Of a stretch of DNA of 42,821 nucleotides, positions 27,937 through 36,834 are shown in pieces. A program made the translations under genes and the position numbers. This stretch comes from Candidatus Zixiibacteriota bacterium (GTDB taxonomy: Bacteria; Zixibacteria; MSB-5A5; UBA10806): assembly GCA_020348065.1 (NCBI GenBank), contig CP070742.1, forward strand, positions 3,481,193 through 3,524,013, read 5' to 3'. The notes under the pieces are model-generated. The model had not been told where the DNA came from, did no database searches, and worked only from the letters and a program-made list of their open reading frames with translations. Numbering within the stretch: the stretch's first letter is position 1; every line of letters begins with the position of its first letter.

Positions 27937-29217
27937 TTATTTCTTCTTCCCGGCACCGTCATCGGCAGCGGCGGAAAGCCCGGCCAGACGGCCGGTGGAA
28001 AACGCCATCTCGAAATTATAGCCGCCCCAGGGTCCCAGCAGGTCGAGCACCTCGCCCGCGAAATAGAGGTTCTTGATTTTATTGGACCGCATGGTTTCCG
28101 GGTCGATATCATCGAGGGCCACGCCGCCCAGCACGCCGCGGGTCTCATTGAACGGCCTTGGCCCTTTAATGGTAAACGGAAAATCCTTCAGCCAGAGCAT
28201 AATATGCTTTTTCTCCAGGCTCGAAAGAAACGCCACCGGCCTGCTGGAATGAACCCGGACGATCTTATCCATCATTTCCAACAGGCCATCGGGAAGGTAC
28301 GGATTTAGATGCTCGAATAAAGTGGTTCTATCAGTATGCGGGAATTCCTGGTTGAGGAATTTGTTGATCTCGAATTTCGAAAGGTCGGGCACCTGGTCCA
28401 TATGAATTTTAACCTCGCCCCGTTCCAGAAGCTCGATAATTTTAGCGGAGTTATCTAGAATTATTTTGCCGGAAAGACCGTAGCTGGTGAATTTAAGCTT
28501 GCCGCGGTCCACGAATTGAAGTTCATCATCAAGAGAAACTCTGATCAGGCAATCGCGCACCTCGACGCCGTTAAGAATCTTGCCGTATCTTTCTTTAGTT
28601 TCCAATCCCACGAAGGCAGGTTTAATCTTCACGATTTCATGGCCCGCTTTTTCCGCGAAAGCATAACCGTCTTTGGTGGAGCCGGATTTGGGCGATGAAT
28701 AAGATCCGCACGCCACAATGACCGCCGAAACAGGACGAGTGATACCGTTAACGACCACGCTCTTTACTTTTCCACGGGAAATTTCCAGGTCTGTAACGCG
28801 GGACGATTTTTTATAAACGATCCCCTCAGACTCGGCGGATTTTATGAAGAGATGTCCGAGCTTCTTCAGATATTTTGACTCAATGGAAAGATTCTTTTTT
28901 CCATTGGGGCTTACTTTTATTCCCATCTCCTTTAGCTGCGCGGTGATCTCTTTCCAGCCGTAGGATTTCAACGCCGGTGCAATAAAGCTGTATTTATCTC
29001 CGTAAATCTCCTCAAATCCCTCGGGTTCGAGTTTCTCCGCCACCATAAGCGGTCCATTGGTAATAGCGCTTATCTTTTTGGCCGGTTGGGGATTCTTATC
29101 GTAAATAACTACATTCTTATATTTTTTGACCGCCGCCATGGCCGCAGACAATCCCGCCGGGCCACCGCCTATTATCGCAATGGGTAAATCTTTTTCGGTT
29201 TTTCCGGACTTAGCCAT
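27937..29217 (-). CDS. HI0933/BaiN-type FAD flavoprotein
   Basis: 426-residue NAD(P)/FAD-dependent oxidoreductase-like protein. It has the FAD-binding AIIGGGPAGLSAAMAA at the N-terminus, ACGSYSSPKSGSTKDGYAFAEKAGHEI, and the C-terminal TRGVLGGVALDDIDPETM plus LYFAGEVLDLLGPWGGYNFEMAFSTG typical of the family. The usual GKKLLITGGGRCN segment is replaced by AKKISAITNGPLMVAEK, so the flavin-site loop has diverged. Substrate unknown. Single-gene unit with a strong promoter and a palindromic operator candidate. Confidence 0.85.
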   Translation of the reverse strand: MAKSGKTEKDLPIAIIGGGPAGLSAAMAAVKKYKNVVIYDKNPQPAKKISAITNGPLMVAEKLEPEGFEEIYGDKYSFIAPALKSYGWKEITAQLKEMGIKVSPNGKKNLSIESKYLKKLGHLFIKSAESEGIVYKKSSRVTDLEISRGKVKSVVVNGITRPVSAVIVACGSYSSPKSGSTKDGYAFAEKAGHEIVKIKPAFVGLETKERYGKILNGVEVRDCLIRVSLDDELQFVDRGKLKFTSYGLSGKIILDNSAKIIELLERGEVKIHMDQVPDLSKFEINKFLNQEFPHTDRTTLFEHLNPYLPDGLLEMMDKIVRVHSSRPVAFLSSLEKKHIMLWLKDFPFTIKGPRPFNETRGVLGGVALDDIDPETMRSNKIKNLYFAGEVLDLLGPWGGYNFEMAFSTGRLAGLSAAADDGAGKKK

Positions 29218-29254
29218 ACTCGCCTTATAATCTCGACTTTTAAGTTCCTACGTC

Positions 29255-29276
29255 AAATCTATAGTTCTATAGATTT
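29255..29276. promoter_or_regulatory. perfect palindromic operator candidate
   Basis: AAATCTATAG and CTATAGATTT (29255-29264, 29267-29276) form a perfect palindrome with a 2-nt centre. In the minus-strand transcript it spans about +2 to +24 after the predicted start of the flavoprotein gene. Position and symmetry fit a repressor site. It shares GTCAAATCTATAG with the UbiA-gene leader. Confidence 0.6.
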
Positions 29277-29284
29277 ATGCCATA

Positions 29285-29312
29285 AATATAATGCTAAATC
29301 CCGGCATGTCAA
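29285..29312 (-). promoter_or_regulatory. promoter of the HI0933/BaiN-type gene
   Basis: Minus strand perfect TTGACA (29312-29307), 16-nt spacer, TATATT (29290-29285); predicted start near 29278. It begins about 20 nt after the pyrF stop and gives a ~60-nt leader that includes the palindrome. Confidence 0.75.
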
Positions 29313-29331
29313 GAAAAATAGGAAAAAATTT

Positions 29332-30264
29332 TCAGGTATTTTCAAGTAATTTTTTTTGAGCTCGCTTCTTTTTCGAAACGGCCATAATGGCGTCCCTATA
29401 ATGTGCTGCCTTCCGTCGAACCGACTCCTGAAAAGAAGATCCATTATTAGAATAAATTATCCCTCGCGAGACATTAATTATGGCCATATCTCCATTTGAA
29501 TTGGAACCGCCTTTGACGGCGCTCTCGAGGTCTCCGCCCTGCGCGCCTACCCCGGGTATGAGTACGGGCATCTCTTCGCCGACTTTTTTGCGTATCTTTT
29601 CCAGTTCGCTCGGTGAGGTCGCGCCAACAACAAGCCCGACGTTGGCGTTATTATTCCATTCCATCGCCAGCGCGGCTATATGCATATAGACGGTCGATGT
29701 GGAACACCTGAAAAATTCCGCCAGCGTTTTCGCCTTCGCCAGGGGAGATATACCTTCTACGGGAGGAGGCTCGTCGTGAATCATCAACCGTTTCTGGATT
29801 TCATTTGAGGATCGGTTTGACGTCACGCAGAGCACAAACACGCCCTTATCCTTATAATTAATAAAGGGCTCGATGGAGTCGTGCCCCAGGTATGGATTTA
29901 CGGTCACGGCATCCGCCCCGTAATACTCAAAAGCCGATCTGGCATACATGGCGGCAGTGTTGCCGATATCGCCTCTCTTAAAGTCCAGAATTACGGGAAT
30001 GTCGTCGGGAATTGCCCCGATAGTATCCTTTAAAATTCGCATACCGTCGGGCCCCAGCGATTCATAAAACGCGGAGTTGGGTTTGTAGGCGCAAACCAGA
30101 TCGGATGTTGATTCTATAACCGATCGGTTGAATTTGAGTATGGCTTCGGGATCGGTTCCAAGATGCCGGGGTATTTTTTTCAAATCGGAATCCAGACCAA
30201 CACAAAGCCAGCTTTTATTCATATCAGCGGCTTTTAATAATTTCTCATTAAAGGTTATCATCAA
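29332..30264 (-). CDS. pyrF: orotidine 5'-phosphate decarboxylase (type 2)
   Basis: Last step of UMP synthesis. The 310-residue protein is of the longer type 2 (mycobacterial-like) class: LCVGLDSDLKKIP at the N-terminus, the catalytic Asp/Lys block DFKRGDIGNTA, ADAVTVNPYLGHDSI, and VLIPGVGAQGGDLE near the phosphate site. The C-terminus is Lys-rich. Its start overlaps pyrD by 4 nt. No terminator is evident before the next promoter. Confidence 0.95.
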   Translation of the reverse strand: MMITFNEKLLKAADMNKSWLCVGLDSDLKKIPRHLGTDPEAILKFNRSVIESTSDLVCAYKPNSAFYESLGPDGMRILKDTIGAIPDDIPVILDFKRGDIGNTAAMYARSAFEYYGADAVTVNPYLGHDSIEPFINYKDKGVFVLCVTSNRSSNEIQKRLMIHDEPPPVEGISPLAKAKTLAEFFRCSTSTVYMHIAALAMEWNNNANVGLVVGATSPSELEKIRKKVGEEMPVLIPGVGAQGGDLESAVKGGSNSNGDMAIINVSRGIIYSNNGSSFQESVRRKAAHYRDAIMAVSKKKRAQKKLLENT

Positions 30265-31172
30265 TCGACTATACCTATAATTTCATTAACATCTTTAAAA
30301 TTATTTTGCTTCAGATAGTCACTAATACCATCAATAATTCTAACCGGCGCCAGCGGGTCGAAGAAACATGCCGTGCCTACCTGGACGGCTCTGGCTCCCG
30401 CAAGCAGAAACTCTATGGCGTCCGAGGCGGTGGTTATCCCGCCCAGGCCGATCACCGGGACATCAACCGCATTCGCCACCTTATAGACCATTGCCAGCGC
30501 GACCGGCTTGATGGCCGGACCGGATAATCCCCCGAACCCGTTCGAGAGATTGAAAGATCTGGTCTTTATATCAATCGCGGTACCGACAAGGGTGTTGATA
30601 AGCGATATGGATTCGGCGCCGCTATCAACGACGCTGCGGGCAATACCTACTATATCCGTTACGTTGGGTGATAACTTCGCTATTACCGGCCGGGAAAATT
30701 TATTTTTAACAGCTACTATTACTTTTCCCGCAGGCTTCGGATATGCACCGAATTCCAGCCCGCCTTCATCGACGTTGGGGCAGGAGATATTGACCTCTAA
30801 GGCGTCGACATCGCCCTCTTCGGCGAGCCTTTCGGCGAGGCGGGCGTACTCGTCGATTTTCGATCCCGCTATGCTGACCACGCAAGTGGTATCGTATTTT
30901 GCCAGGAACGGAAGCTTCTCGCTTAGAAAAAGGTCTATTCCCACGTTTGAAAGCCCGATGGCGTTAAGCATGCCGCAGGCCGTCTCGTGGACTTTCGGAG
31001 GGGGATGACCTTCGCGGGGCAAATAGGTGAGGGATTTCGTAACCACTCCCCCCAGCAACGATAGATCGAAAACTTCAGAGGCTTCCTCCCCGTAGGCGAA
31101 ACATCCCGATGCAGTTAAAACCGGGTTTTTAAATTTGAGCCCGTTTATATCGATGGAGAGATTTACGCTCAT
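30261..31172 (-). CDS. pyrD: dihydroorotate dehydrogenase B, catalytic subunit
   Basis: Oxidises dihydroorotate to orotate with FMN; the PyrK subunit passes electrons to NAD+. The 303 residues carry KNPVLTASGCFAYG, VNISCPNVDEGG with the class 1B catalytic Cys, VIAKLSPNVTDI, and GLGGITTASDAIEFLLAGARAVQVGTA (FMN phosphate). ATG 31172 overlaps the pyrK stop (ATGA); a GTG two codons upstream is less likely. Confidence 0.95.
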   Translation of the reverse strand: MSVNLSIDINGLKFKNPVLTASGCFAYGEEASEVFDLSLLGGVVTKSLTYLPREGHPPPKVHETACGMLNAIGLSNVGIDLFLSEKLPFLAKYDTTCVVSIAGSKIDEYARLAERLAEEGDVDALEVNISCPNVDEGGLEFGAYPKPAGKVIVAVKNKFSRPVIAKLSPNVTDIVGIARSVVDSGAESISLINTLVGTAIDIKTRSFNLSNGFGGLSGPAIKPVALAMVYKVANAVDVPVIGLGGITTASDAIEFLLAGARAVQVGTACFFDPLAPVRIIDGISDYLKQNNFKDVNEIIGIVD

Positions 31173-31996
31173 TCCCACATAACCTCACCCGATTCAAATA
31201 CCGGCCCTTCGACACATACCCTTTTAAGATGATAATCACGGTTGTCGTCGGTTTCGCCGCGATCCGGAGAAGGCAAAACCTTTACCGCGCAACCGCTGCA
31301 GATGCCGTAACCACAGGGCATCAACTCCTCCAGCGAGAGAAAGCCGGGGATATTTTTTTCCAGGAGCAGCCGATCGATTTTTTTAAGCATCCCGACCGGC
31401 CCGCAGGCATAAATCGTAAAACCGCTTTTATTCTCAAGGATTTTCTCGAGCATATCGACGACGGTGCCTTTTTCGCCGGCTGATCCGTCATCGGTACATA
31501 CGTTTAGATCGGTCTCTAATTCGGTCAATTCAACAGGTTCGAAAAGCTCGGTTCTGGTTCTGGCCCCTGAGATAAAGGTTATCGAGCTAGATGGAACTCC
31601 GTTCTCGATCGCGAATTTCGAGAGTAAAAACAGGGGCGGCATCCCTGTGCCGCCTGCGGCCATGACCATTCCTCCGTCATTCGATGGTATGGGAAATCCG
31701 TTGCCCAGCGGTCCTAATATCTGAATTGTGTCGCCTTCTTTTTTCCCGGCGAGAAGACCGGTACCATAACCCGCCACTTTGAAAATTATCGAAATCTCGC
31801 CTTTTCGAGTATCCACATCATATATGGAAAAGGGACGCGGCCACAGCGGGATGAAATTATCGGAAACCCTGATCTGAATAAACTGCCCGGGAACGGTCGA
31901 TCTTGATATATCATCCGCCTTAAATGTTAATTGAATGATTGAATCGGATATGATTATATTTCGGGTAACAGGATAATGACCGCAGGACTTCCTCAC
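31169..31996 (-). CDS. pyrK: dihydroorotate dehydrogenase B, electron transfer subunit
   Basis: FAD/2Fe-2S protein joining PyrD to NAD+. The 275 residues have an FAD domain (GQFIQIRV, RPFSIYDVD), a NAD domain (GPLGNGFPI, MAAGGTGMPPLFLL, IYACGPVGMLK) and a C-terminal cluster site with four Cys (MPCGYGICSGCAVKV and RVCVEGP). The start codon is GTG, overlapping the upstream TPR gene by 4 nt, with GGAGG 8 nt before it. The pyrK-pyrD-pyrF order is conserved, which supports the class 1B enzyme. Confidence 0.95.
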   Translation of the reverse strand: MRKSCGHYPVTRNIIISDSIIQLTFKADDISRSTVPGQFIQIRVSDNFIPLWPRPFSIYDVDTRKGEISIIFKVAGYGTGLLAGKKEGDTIQILGPLGNGFPIPSNDGGMVMAAGGTGMPPLFLLSKFAIENGVPSSSITFISGARTRTELFEPVELTELETDLNVCTDDGSAGEKGTVVDMLEKILENKSGFTIYACGPVGMLKKIDRLLLEKNIPGFLSLEELMPCGYGICSGCAVKVLPSPDRGETDDNRDYHLKRVCVEGPVFESGEVMWE

Positions 31997-34572
31997 TGTT
32001 GTTCCTCCTCCCTCTTGTCTCTGTAGGGGTCGTTAAAAATATCGATTTCCGGCCGTTCGAAAAGAATGCTGTATATGAAGAACGAATCGAGCCGGGTGAA
32101 ATCGAGATCGGAGGTATCGAACTCGGTTTCCAGCAGGGCCGCGGTGGCGACAGAATCAATTGCCCTTTCCCCGGAGGGTCCTATTATTTCATAATCCTGT
32201 ACCCTGCCGGTTATATCGAGTTTAATCTTGAAAATAACCTGTCCTTTCAGGTCTTTGTCCAGAAGCTCCTCGGGATATAAAAATTCTCCGAGAGTCATAA
32301 CGCGCGGGGCACGGGGCAGTTCCATGGCCATCCTTCGTAGAGAATCCGGATCCACCTCCGGCTGTTCCGGCTCTTCGCGGGTCTCCTCTTCGCGTTCCTG
32401 TCGGGGTTGACGGTTCGCAGTTGTTCTGGATACCATACCGAGTTTTACCTTGGCAGCCTCGGCGTATTCTGTTTGAGGGTATTGATTGTTTACGGAGGTG
32501 TACGCGTGGTATGCCGAACTGTCGGTAACATTTAAAATATTATCCAGGGTCCAGGCCACGGCGAAGGAGGCTTTGGCCGATAGATCCGGGAAATTATCCG
32601 CTATATAGCGAAAGATCGCTATGGCGGAATCGGGATCGTTATCGTAATAAATCAGGCTCTCCGCCCTGGCGTACAATCCCACGGCGTTTTTCGAAAGATC
32701 CAGGGGATATTCGAGAATCTCCGACGCCTGAACCGCCTGGGGCGATCGGGGATACTCGTCTATTATTCTACGCAAAAGCAAATTGCCTCTCGCGGTGTCT
32801 TGTCTGTTGAATTCGATATTCGCCGCCGCCAGCAACGCTCTTATCGCAAATGGTGAGTCGGGATGTTCTTTAACCAGCAAAAGATATTCAGCCAACGCCG
32901 AATCCGGGCGGTTGAGCTCATAGGCATAAAGTTCCGCCAGCAAGAATCTCGTCTCGATACCCGATCTTATGATCTCCTGCCTGACGCTGTCCCTCCGCGC
33001 CGCTTCAACCGCCATAACGGAATCTTCGTTAATCTGCACCGAATCTAAGCCCGCCTCTATCAGCAAACTTTCGGGAAACGCGTATTGACCTGATGAATCC
33101 TCAACAGCCATGATGCTGTCCTCTACCTGAACAGGACCGATAAAGTCACCCGAACTGTCGTCCACAGATTCGGGCATGGGACCTATCACGATCTCCGTTG
33201 TATCCACCGATTTCAGGGTGTCGATCTCGACCGTTGCCGCTTTTAATGTATCAATCGCACTGCGTTCCGCCAGAAGGCTGTCGGGAGGAAGAATCACCGC
33301 CGCGGAATCGGGGGAGGAGGAAGTATCGGCCGAAATTGAATCCGGCTCCACGCCCTGCTCCGCCATTAACATTGAGTCCGCCCTTAGAAGCTCCATCTGG
33401 TACGATTCCAGCTTCGCTATCTGAGCGGATTTGCTCAGCGCCAGGTTTCTATATTCCGAAGTGTTGCTTTCGCTTTGCGCTTTTGTGAAGGCTTCCTTGG
33501 CTTTAGCGATATCAAACAAATCGTTTTGATATATTAAGCCGAGACGGTAATAGGCCTCTGCCGATTCATCCGTCCTGGGGGTTTGAACGGTAACATTGGT
33601 GTATTCTTCGGTCGCTTTCTCGATCTCTTCCTGAAGGTAATAGCCTTCCGCGATTTTCAACCTGATCCTGGAAGAATATTCGAAATATCTTTCATTTTTG
33701 GCGAGATCATCGAGAATCTTCATGCCCATATGCAAAGAATCCGTTTTTAAAACCGCCACCGCCGACGCCAGGGCGGCGTGAAAATAAAGCTCCCGGTCCG
33801 GATTATAATCCTTAACCCGGGAATAGGTCAGGTAGGCGTCATAATAATCTTCCGTCTCCTCTTTGCATTGTCCAATTAGAAACGTGGCTTTTGCCGACGA
33901 GTCCCCTTTGGGGAATTTTTCAAGATAAAGGTTAAACTGATCTATGGCGGCGGTGCAGTTTTTCTCATTTTTATCAATTTTACCTTTGGCGAAATAGATA
34001 TCGTCAATGTAAATGCTTTTGGGAAACATGCTTTCGACCTTGGCGAAAGCCTTATTGGCGAGTTCCTCGTTGCCGAGTTCGACCTGGCACAGGCCGGAGT
34101 AAAAATAGGAGTCATCGGCATACTTGGAATTCGGGTGATTGATAACCAGTTCCTGGAATTTCCTGTCCCCCAGAAGATAATCGCCCATATTGAAATAGGA
34201 CTTGCCGATAAGCCACAGAGCGTCATCGACATACTTGGATTCGGGATGGAATTTCAGGACCTTGCTGGCCTTTTTTATGGCGTCCTCGTAAAGTAGTTTA
34301 ACCTGCGGCGTAACAAGCGATTGCGACTGAGTCCCCCGATTTCCGCCGATATCCTTACGCCCCGTCTGGTAACGACTCCCGGCGCCCCCACCACCCCGTT
34401 GGTTTTGCCTGCCTACATTCTGCTGACTCTTGCGATTCTTTTTCTGAATATCCTCGGCCTCATTGAATTTCTTCTTGGCGTTGAAAAAGGTGTTGTAGTA
34501 AACGCATCCCGAGCCGAGAAAAACGGCGATAACCGTAACCGTTAACCATCGAATAATTCTAAATTTGGTCAT
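31993..34572 (-). CDS. TPR lipoprotein with TonB-like C-terminal domain
   Basis: 859 residues from ATG 34572. A signal sequence ends in LGSGC, giving a lipidated Cys23 followed by VYYNTFFNAKKKFNEAE. Many TPR-like helical repeats follow (for example PESKYVDDALWLIGKSYFNMGDY, PNSKYADDSYFYSGLCQVELG), as in BamD/YbgF-like envelope proteins. An Asp/Ser-rich linker and a second repeat block come next. The last ~100 residues (LLDKDLKGQVIFKIKLDITGRVQDYEII) resemble a TonB C-terminal domain. A periplasm-facing scaffold is likely. A more upstream ATG adds 13 residues before the signal peptide; neither start has a good ribosome binding site. The gene is coupled to pyrK by a 4-nt overlap, an unexpected partner. 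Confidence 0.8.
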   Translation of the reverse strand: MTKFRIIRWLTVTVIAVFLGSGCVYYNTFFNAKKKFNEAEDIQKKNRKSQQNVGRQNQRGGGGAGSRYQTGRKDIGGNRGTQSQSLVTPQVKLLYEDAIKKASKVLKFHPESKYVDDALWLIGKSYFNMGDYLLGDRKFQELVINHPNSKYADDSYFYSGLCQVELGNEELANKAFAKVESMFPKSIYIDDIYFAKGKIDKNEKNCTAAIDQFNLYLEKFPKGDSSAKATFLIGQCKEETEDYYDAYLTYSRVKDYNPDRELYFHAALASAVAVLKTDSLHMGMKILDDLAKNERYFEYSSRIRLKIAEGYYLQEEIEKATEEYTNVTVQTPRTDESAEAYYRLGLIYQNDLFDIAKAKEAFTKAQSESNTSEYRNLALSKSAQIAKLESYQMELLRADSMLMAEQGVEPDSISADTSSSPDSAAVILPPDSLLAERSAIDTLKAATVEIDTLKSVDTTEIVIGPMPESVDDSSGDFIGPVQVEDSIMAVEDSSGQYAFPESLLIEAGLDSVQINEDSVMAVEAARRDSVRQEIIRSGIETRFLLAELYAYELNRPDSALAEYLLLVKEHPDSPFAIRALLAAANIEFNRQDTARGNLLLRRIIDEYPRSPQAVQASEILEYPLDLSKNAVGLYARAESLIYYDNDPDSAIAIFRYIADNFPDLSAKASFAVAWTLDNILNVTDSSAYHAYTSVNNQYPQTEYAEAAKVKLGMVSRTTANRQPRQEREEETREEPEQPEVDPDSLRRMAMELPRAPRVMTLGEFLYPEELLDKDLKGQVIFKIKLDITGRVQDYEIIGPSGERAIDSVATAALLETEFDTSDLDFTRLDSFFIYSILFERPEIDIFNDPYRDKREEEQQ

Positions 34573-34680
34573 GCTATACATATATATATATTTTCGGACG
34601 ATCTGTTCCAAACAATATTTTGATTTTAAAACTTTTTGATTACGATACCGCTTTGAAAGGCGGAAACTTACAGAGACAGA

Positions 34681-34711
34681 AAAGCGCCCCGAAGACCGGT
34701 CCGGAGCGCTT
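34681..34711 (-). terminator. terminator after the four-gene membrane cluster
   Basis: Minus strand hairpin with outer arms AGCGCTCCGG and TTCGGGGCGCT (34711-34684), about 11 pairs including G-U, then TTTT. It lies 27 nt after the stop of the last gene of the cluster and just before the TPR gene's leader. Confidence 0.75.
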
Positions 34712-34737
34712 CGCTGCTCGCTTGATTCAGGCCAAGA

Positions 34738-35355
34738 TCAACCGCCGATAAATGCGGCTACTTCTCTTACATAATCCTTAAGGAATAAAATTCGTTGCAC
34801 CAATAGCGCCACGCGGCCCATAACCGTAAGGCCGAAACCGGCGCCAAATCCGATCATGAGCGTGTAAATGCCGATTTTCGATACAATATTGAAAGCTCCG
34901 GTGTGCGCCTTGGAAAAGAAGAAGTAAAACAGGGCACAGAGAACAAAAATCACCACCAGAACATTGCTGATCGAGGTGAAAGGTATTATCGTTGCTGAAA
35001 TTTGCCTGAATATATAGGTATACATGTAAACCGGTATCGAAACTCCCGTTGAAATTCCGATATAGAAAGCGATTGAATAGCGCGATATCCATGAATGCTT
35101 CTTTGAGAACCTGGTCCACATACCTATTCCAAGCAAAATCGGGATGATATAAGCATATTGGCCGGTTGCCATAGTATGGTAGACTTTATCAACAAATAGC
35201 TTATGAAATACGAGCATGGTCCAGTACCCTGCCGCAACTCCTGCCACAAGCCGCTCGGCGAATTTATAGAACGGATTGTCTTTGTAAAGGAAGGTAAAAA
35301 TACAGAGAGTCAGGAAGGCCGCAAGTCCATGCCAGATAATAGTTTCAAATTCCAT
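34738..35355 (-). CDS. polytopic membrane protein of unknown function (cluster gene 4)
   Basis: 205 residues with five or six membrane helices (for example GLAAFLTLCIFTFLY, YAYIIPILLGIGMW, VLVVIFVLCALFYFFFS, IYTLMIGFGAGFGLTVMG). I do not recognise the family. GGAGG lies 5 nt before the ATG. It follows the preceding gene by 9 nt and ends the cluster before a terminator. Charged residues are few and mostly in short loops; there is no enzyme motif, so a structural or transport-complex subunit is plausible. Confidence 0.8.
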   Translation of the reverse strand: MEFETIIWHGLAAFLTLCIFTFLYKDNPFYKFAERLVAGVAAGYWTMLVFHKLFVDKVYHTMATGQYAYIIPILLGIGMWTRFSKKHSWISRYSIAFYIGISTGVSIPVYMYTYIFRQISATIIPFTSISNVLVVIFVLCALFYFFFSKAHTGAFNIVSKIGIYTLMIGFGAGFGLTVMGRVALLVQRILFLKDYVREVAAFIGG

Positions 35356-35364
35356 TGCGTCCTC

Positions 35365-36189
35365 CTAAGTCCTCTTTTTTCTTTTCGATGCGAAGTAACC
35401 GATATTTGAAATAATTATGAATAAAAGTATTACGCCGTGCGAAAGTGTCTGGTACGGAATTGACCTGAGACCGGTAGTCTCAAAGCCGGAGAGAACTTCG
35501 TATTCAGCGGCGCCTTTTATTCCCGGTATCAGGCCGAATATTTGCCCGGATTGTAAATACTGGTAATAATCGGCTCCCATAACCCCGGTAACTCCCAAAG
35601 CTAGCGGGAAACCGAATCGGCCGTTTCCGTATGTGATCCAGAAATCAGCAACATTCCCCGCAGTCAACGATATTACACCCTTTACGTCCTGAAGATTTCT
35701 AATACCTTGCATAATTTCTAGCGAATCAACCGGCACGCCGTAATAATCCAGGGGAAAAGTTACTTGGAAATCAAGACCCATAGAAAGGATTGTAATTGCC
35801 GGATAAGGCCGATAACCTAGAAAACAGTAATCTTTGCCGGATTCTTTCCCATATTGCTGTGCAACCTCTGTTAACCTCAACTCGGCCATGGCCGGTCCGA
35901 ACTGCGAAAGGCACGCGGTAATTACATTAACATCTTTTGAGAATGCGTGATTCAATATTGCGTATGTCATCGGATCGAGTTCCGCCAAGGTGGACGGGTC
36001 GTAATCGATCCCGAGGTAAATATAGTCTCCGGCTTCGCACGACTCCACGAAATCATAAATTCTTTCCACTTCGAGAGTCGTTGAAACAGGCACTTTGAAG
36101 GGTATTATGGCCGGAATTATAACCACTATACCGATGCAGAGGTAGACCCAGCGCCTGTCTATATTCATCAGTTTATCCCAGAATGTCAT
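35365..36189 (-). CDS. membrane-anchored protein of unknown function (cluster gene 3)
   Basis: 274 residues with one N-terminal helix (~17-35, LCIGIVVIIPAIIPF), a ~205-residue soluble domain, and a C-terminal helix (~245-265, GVILLFIIISNIGYF) with a basic tail KRKKRT. The tail implies that the soluble domain is outside the cytoplasm. That domain opens with EVERIYDFVESCEAGDYI and has QFGPAMAELRLTEVAQQYG and VMGADYYQYLQSGQ. By eye it shares an order of motifs with the C-terminal domain of the first cluster gene. A strong Shine-Dalgarno (GAGGAGG, 6 nt spacing) precedes the ATG. No known function. Confidence 0.8.
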   Translation of the reverse strand: MTFWDKLMNIDRRWVYLCIGIVVIIPAIIPFKVPVSTTLEVERIYDFVESCEAGDYIYLGIDYDPSTLAELDPMTYAILNHAFSKDVNVITACLSQFGPAMAELRLTEVAQQYGKESGKDYCFLGYRPYPAITILSMGLDFQVTFPLDYYGVPVDSLEIMQGIRNLQDVKGVISLTAGNVADFWITYGNGRFGFPLALGVTGVMGADYYQYLQSGQIFGLIPGIKGAAEYEVLSGFETTGLRSIPYQTLSHGVILLFIIISNIGYFASKRKKRT

Positions 36190-36201
36190 TTGCGGCCTCC
36201 T

Positions 36202-36819
36202 CTAATCATGTCCAAGATAGGTACGTTCAATTCCCAGTATTATCTTTATACAGGTCGCGATGGCGCCCAGGCCGACACCCATGGTTATGGCCCGTTTGGC
36301 CGCCATATTTGGTATGGCTAGAATCCAGGCCACTCCATATTGGTTAACCTCCGAAATGGGACCCAGGGGAAGGAGTCTTGCCATGATTATAAAGGCTGTT
36401 AAAAGCAGTATTGTCGCGAGCACCGTCCTGGCCCTGAACGCCCTGTAAGCAGCGCTGGCAACATAAAAAGCAAGCAAGGAAAAGATTGTGGCCTGAATAG
36501 GTATCAGAACATTCTCGAATATATCGAACATAAGACTGCCGGCCTCGAGGTTCTCCGCTTTCAGGCCTGTAAAAATCATTATGAAAAAACCGAATAGGAG
36601 AACAGCCGCGTAAAATCTTTCCTTGGGGTCTTTTAATTTTCTGAACTCCGATCTGAGAAGGGACCAGATACCTAAGGCCAACGCGAAGATCCCCACAACG
36701 ATAACCCAGTCATTGGCGTAGGTGAACAGCCAATCGGATTCTTCCGAAGGGATAAAATACTGGACTATCATTATGATACCGGAGCCGAAAACGAAATATA
36801 TCGGTATTTGTTTTCTCAT
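36202..36819 (-). CDS. polytopic membrane protein of unknown function (cluster gene 2)
   Basis: 205 residues with about six membrane helices (for example YFVFGSGIIMIVQYF, VIVVGIFALALGIW, FYAAVLLFGFFIMIF, ILLLTAFIIMARLLP). A cytoplasm-type basic loop (RSEFRKLKDPKERF) separates helices 2 and 3. I do not recognise the family. It lies 15 nt after the first cluster gene and 12 nt before the third, and has the same length as cluster gene 4, but no clear sequence match to it. Confidence 0.8.
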   Translation of the reverse strand: MRKQIPIYFVFGSGIIMIVQYFIPSEESDWLFTYANDWVIVVGIFALALGIWSLLRSEFRKLKDPKERFYAAVLLFGFFIMIFTGLKAENLEAGSLMFDIFENVLIPIQATIFSLLAFYVASAAYRAFRARTVLATILLLTAFIIMARLLPLGPISEVNQYGVAWILAIPNMAAKRAITMGVGLGAIATCIKIILGIERTYLGHD

Positions 36820-36834
36820 TTTCTGTCTTTACCT

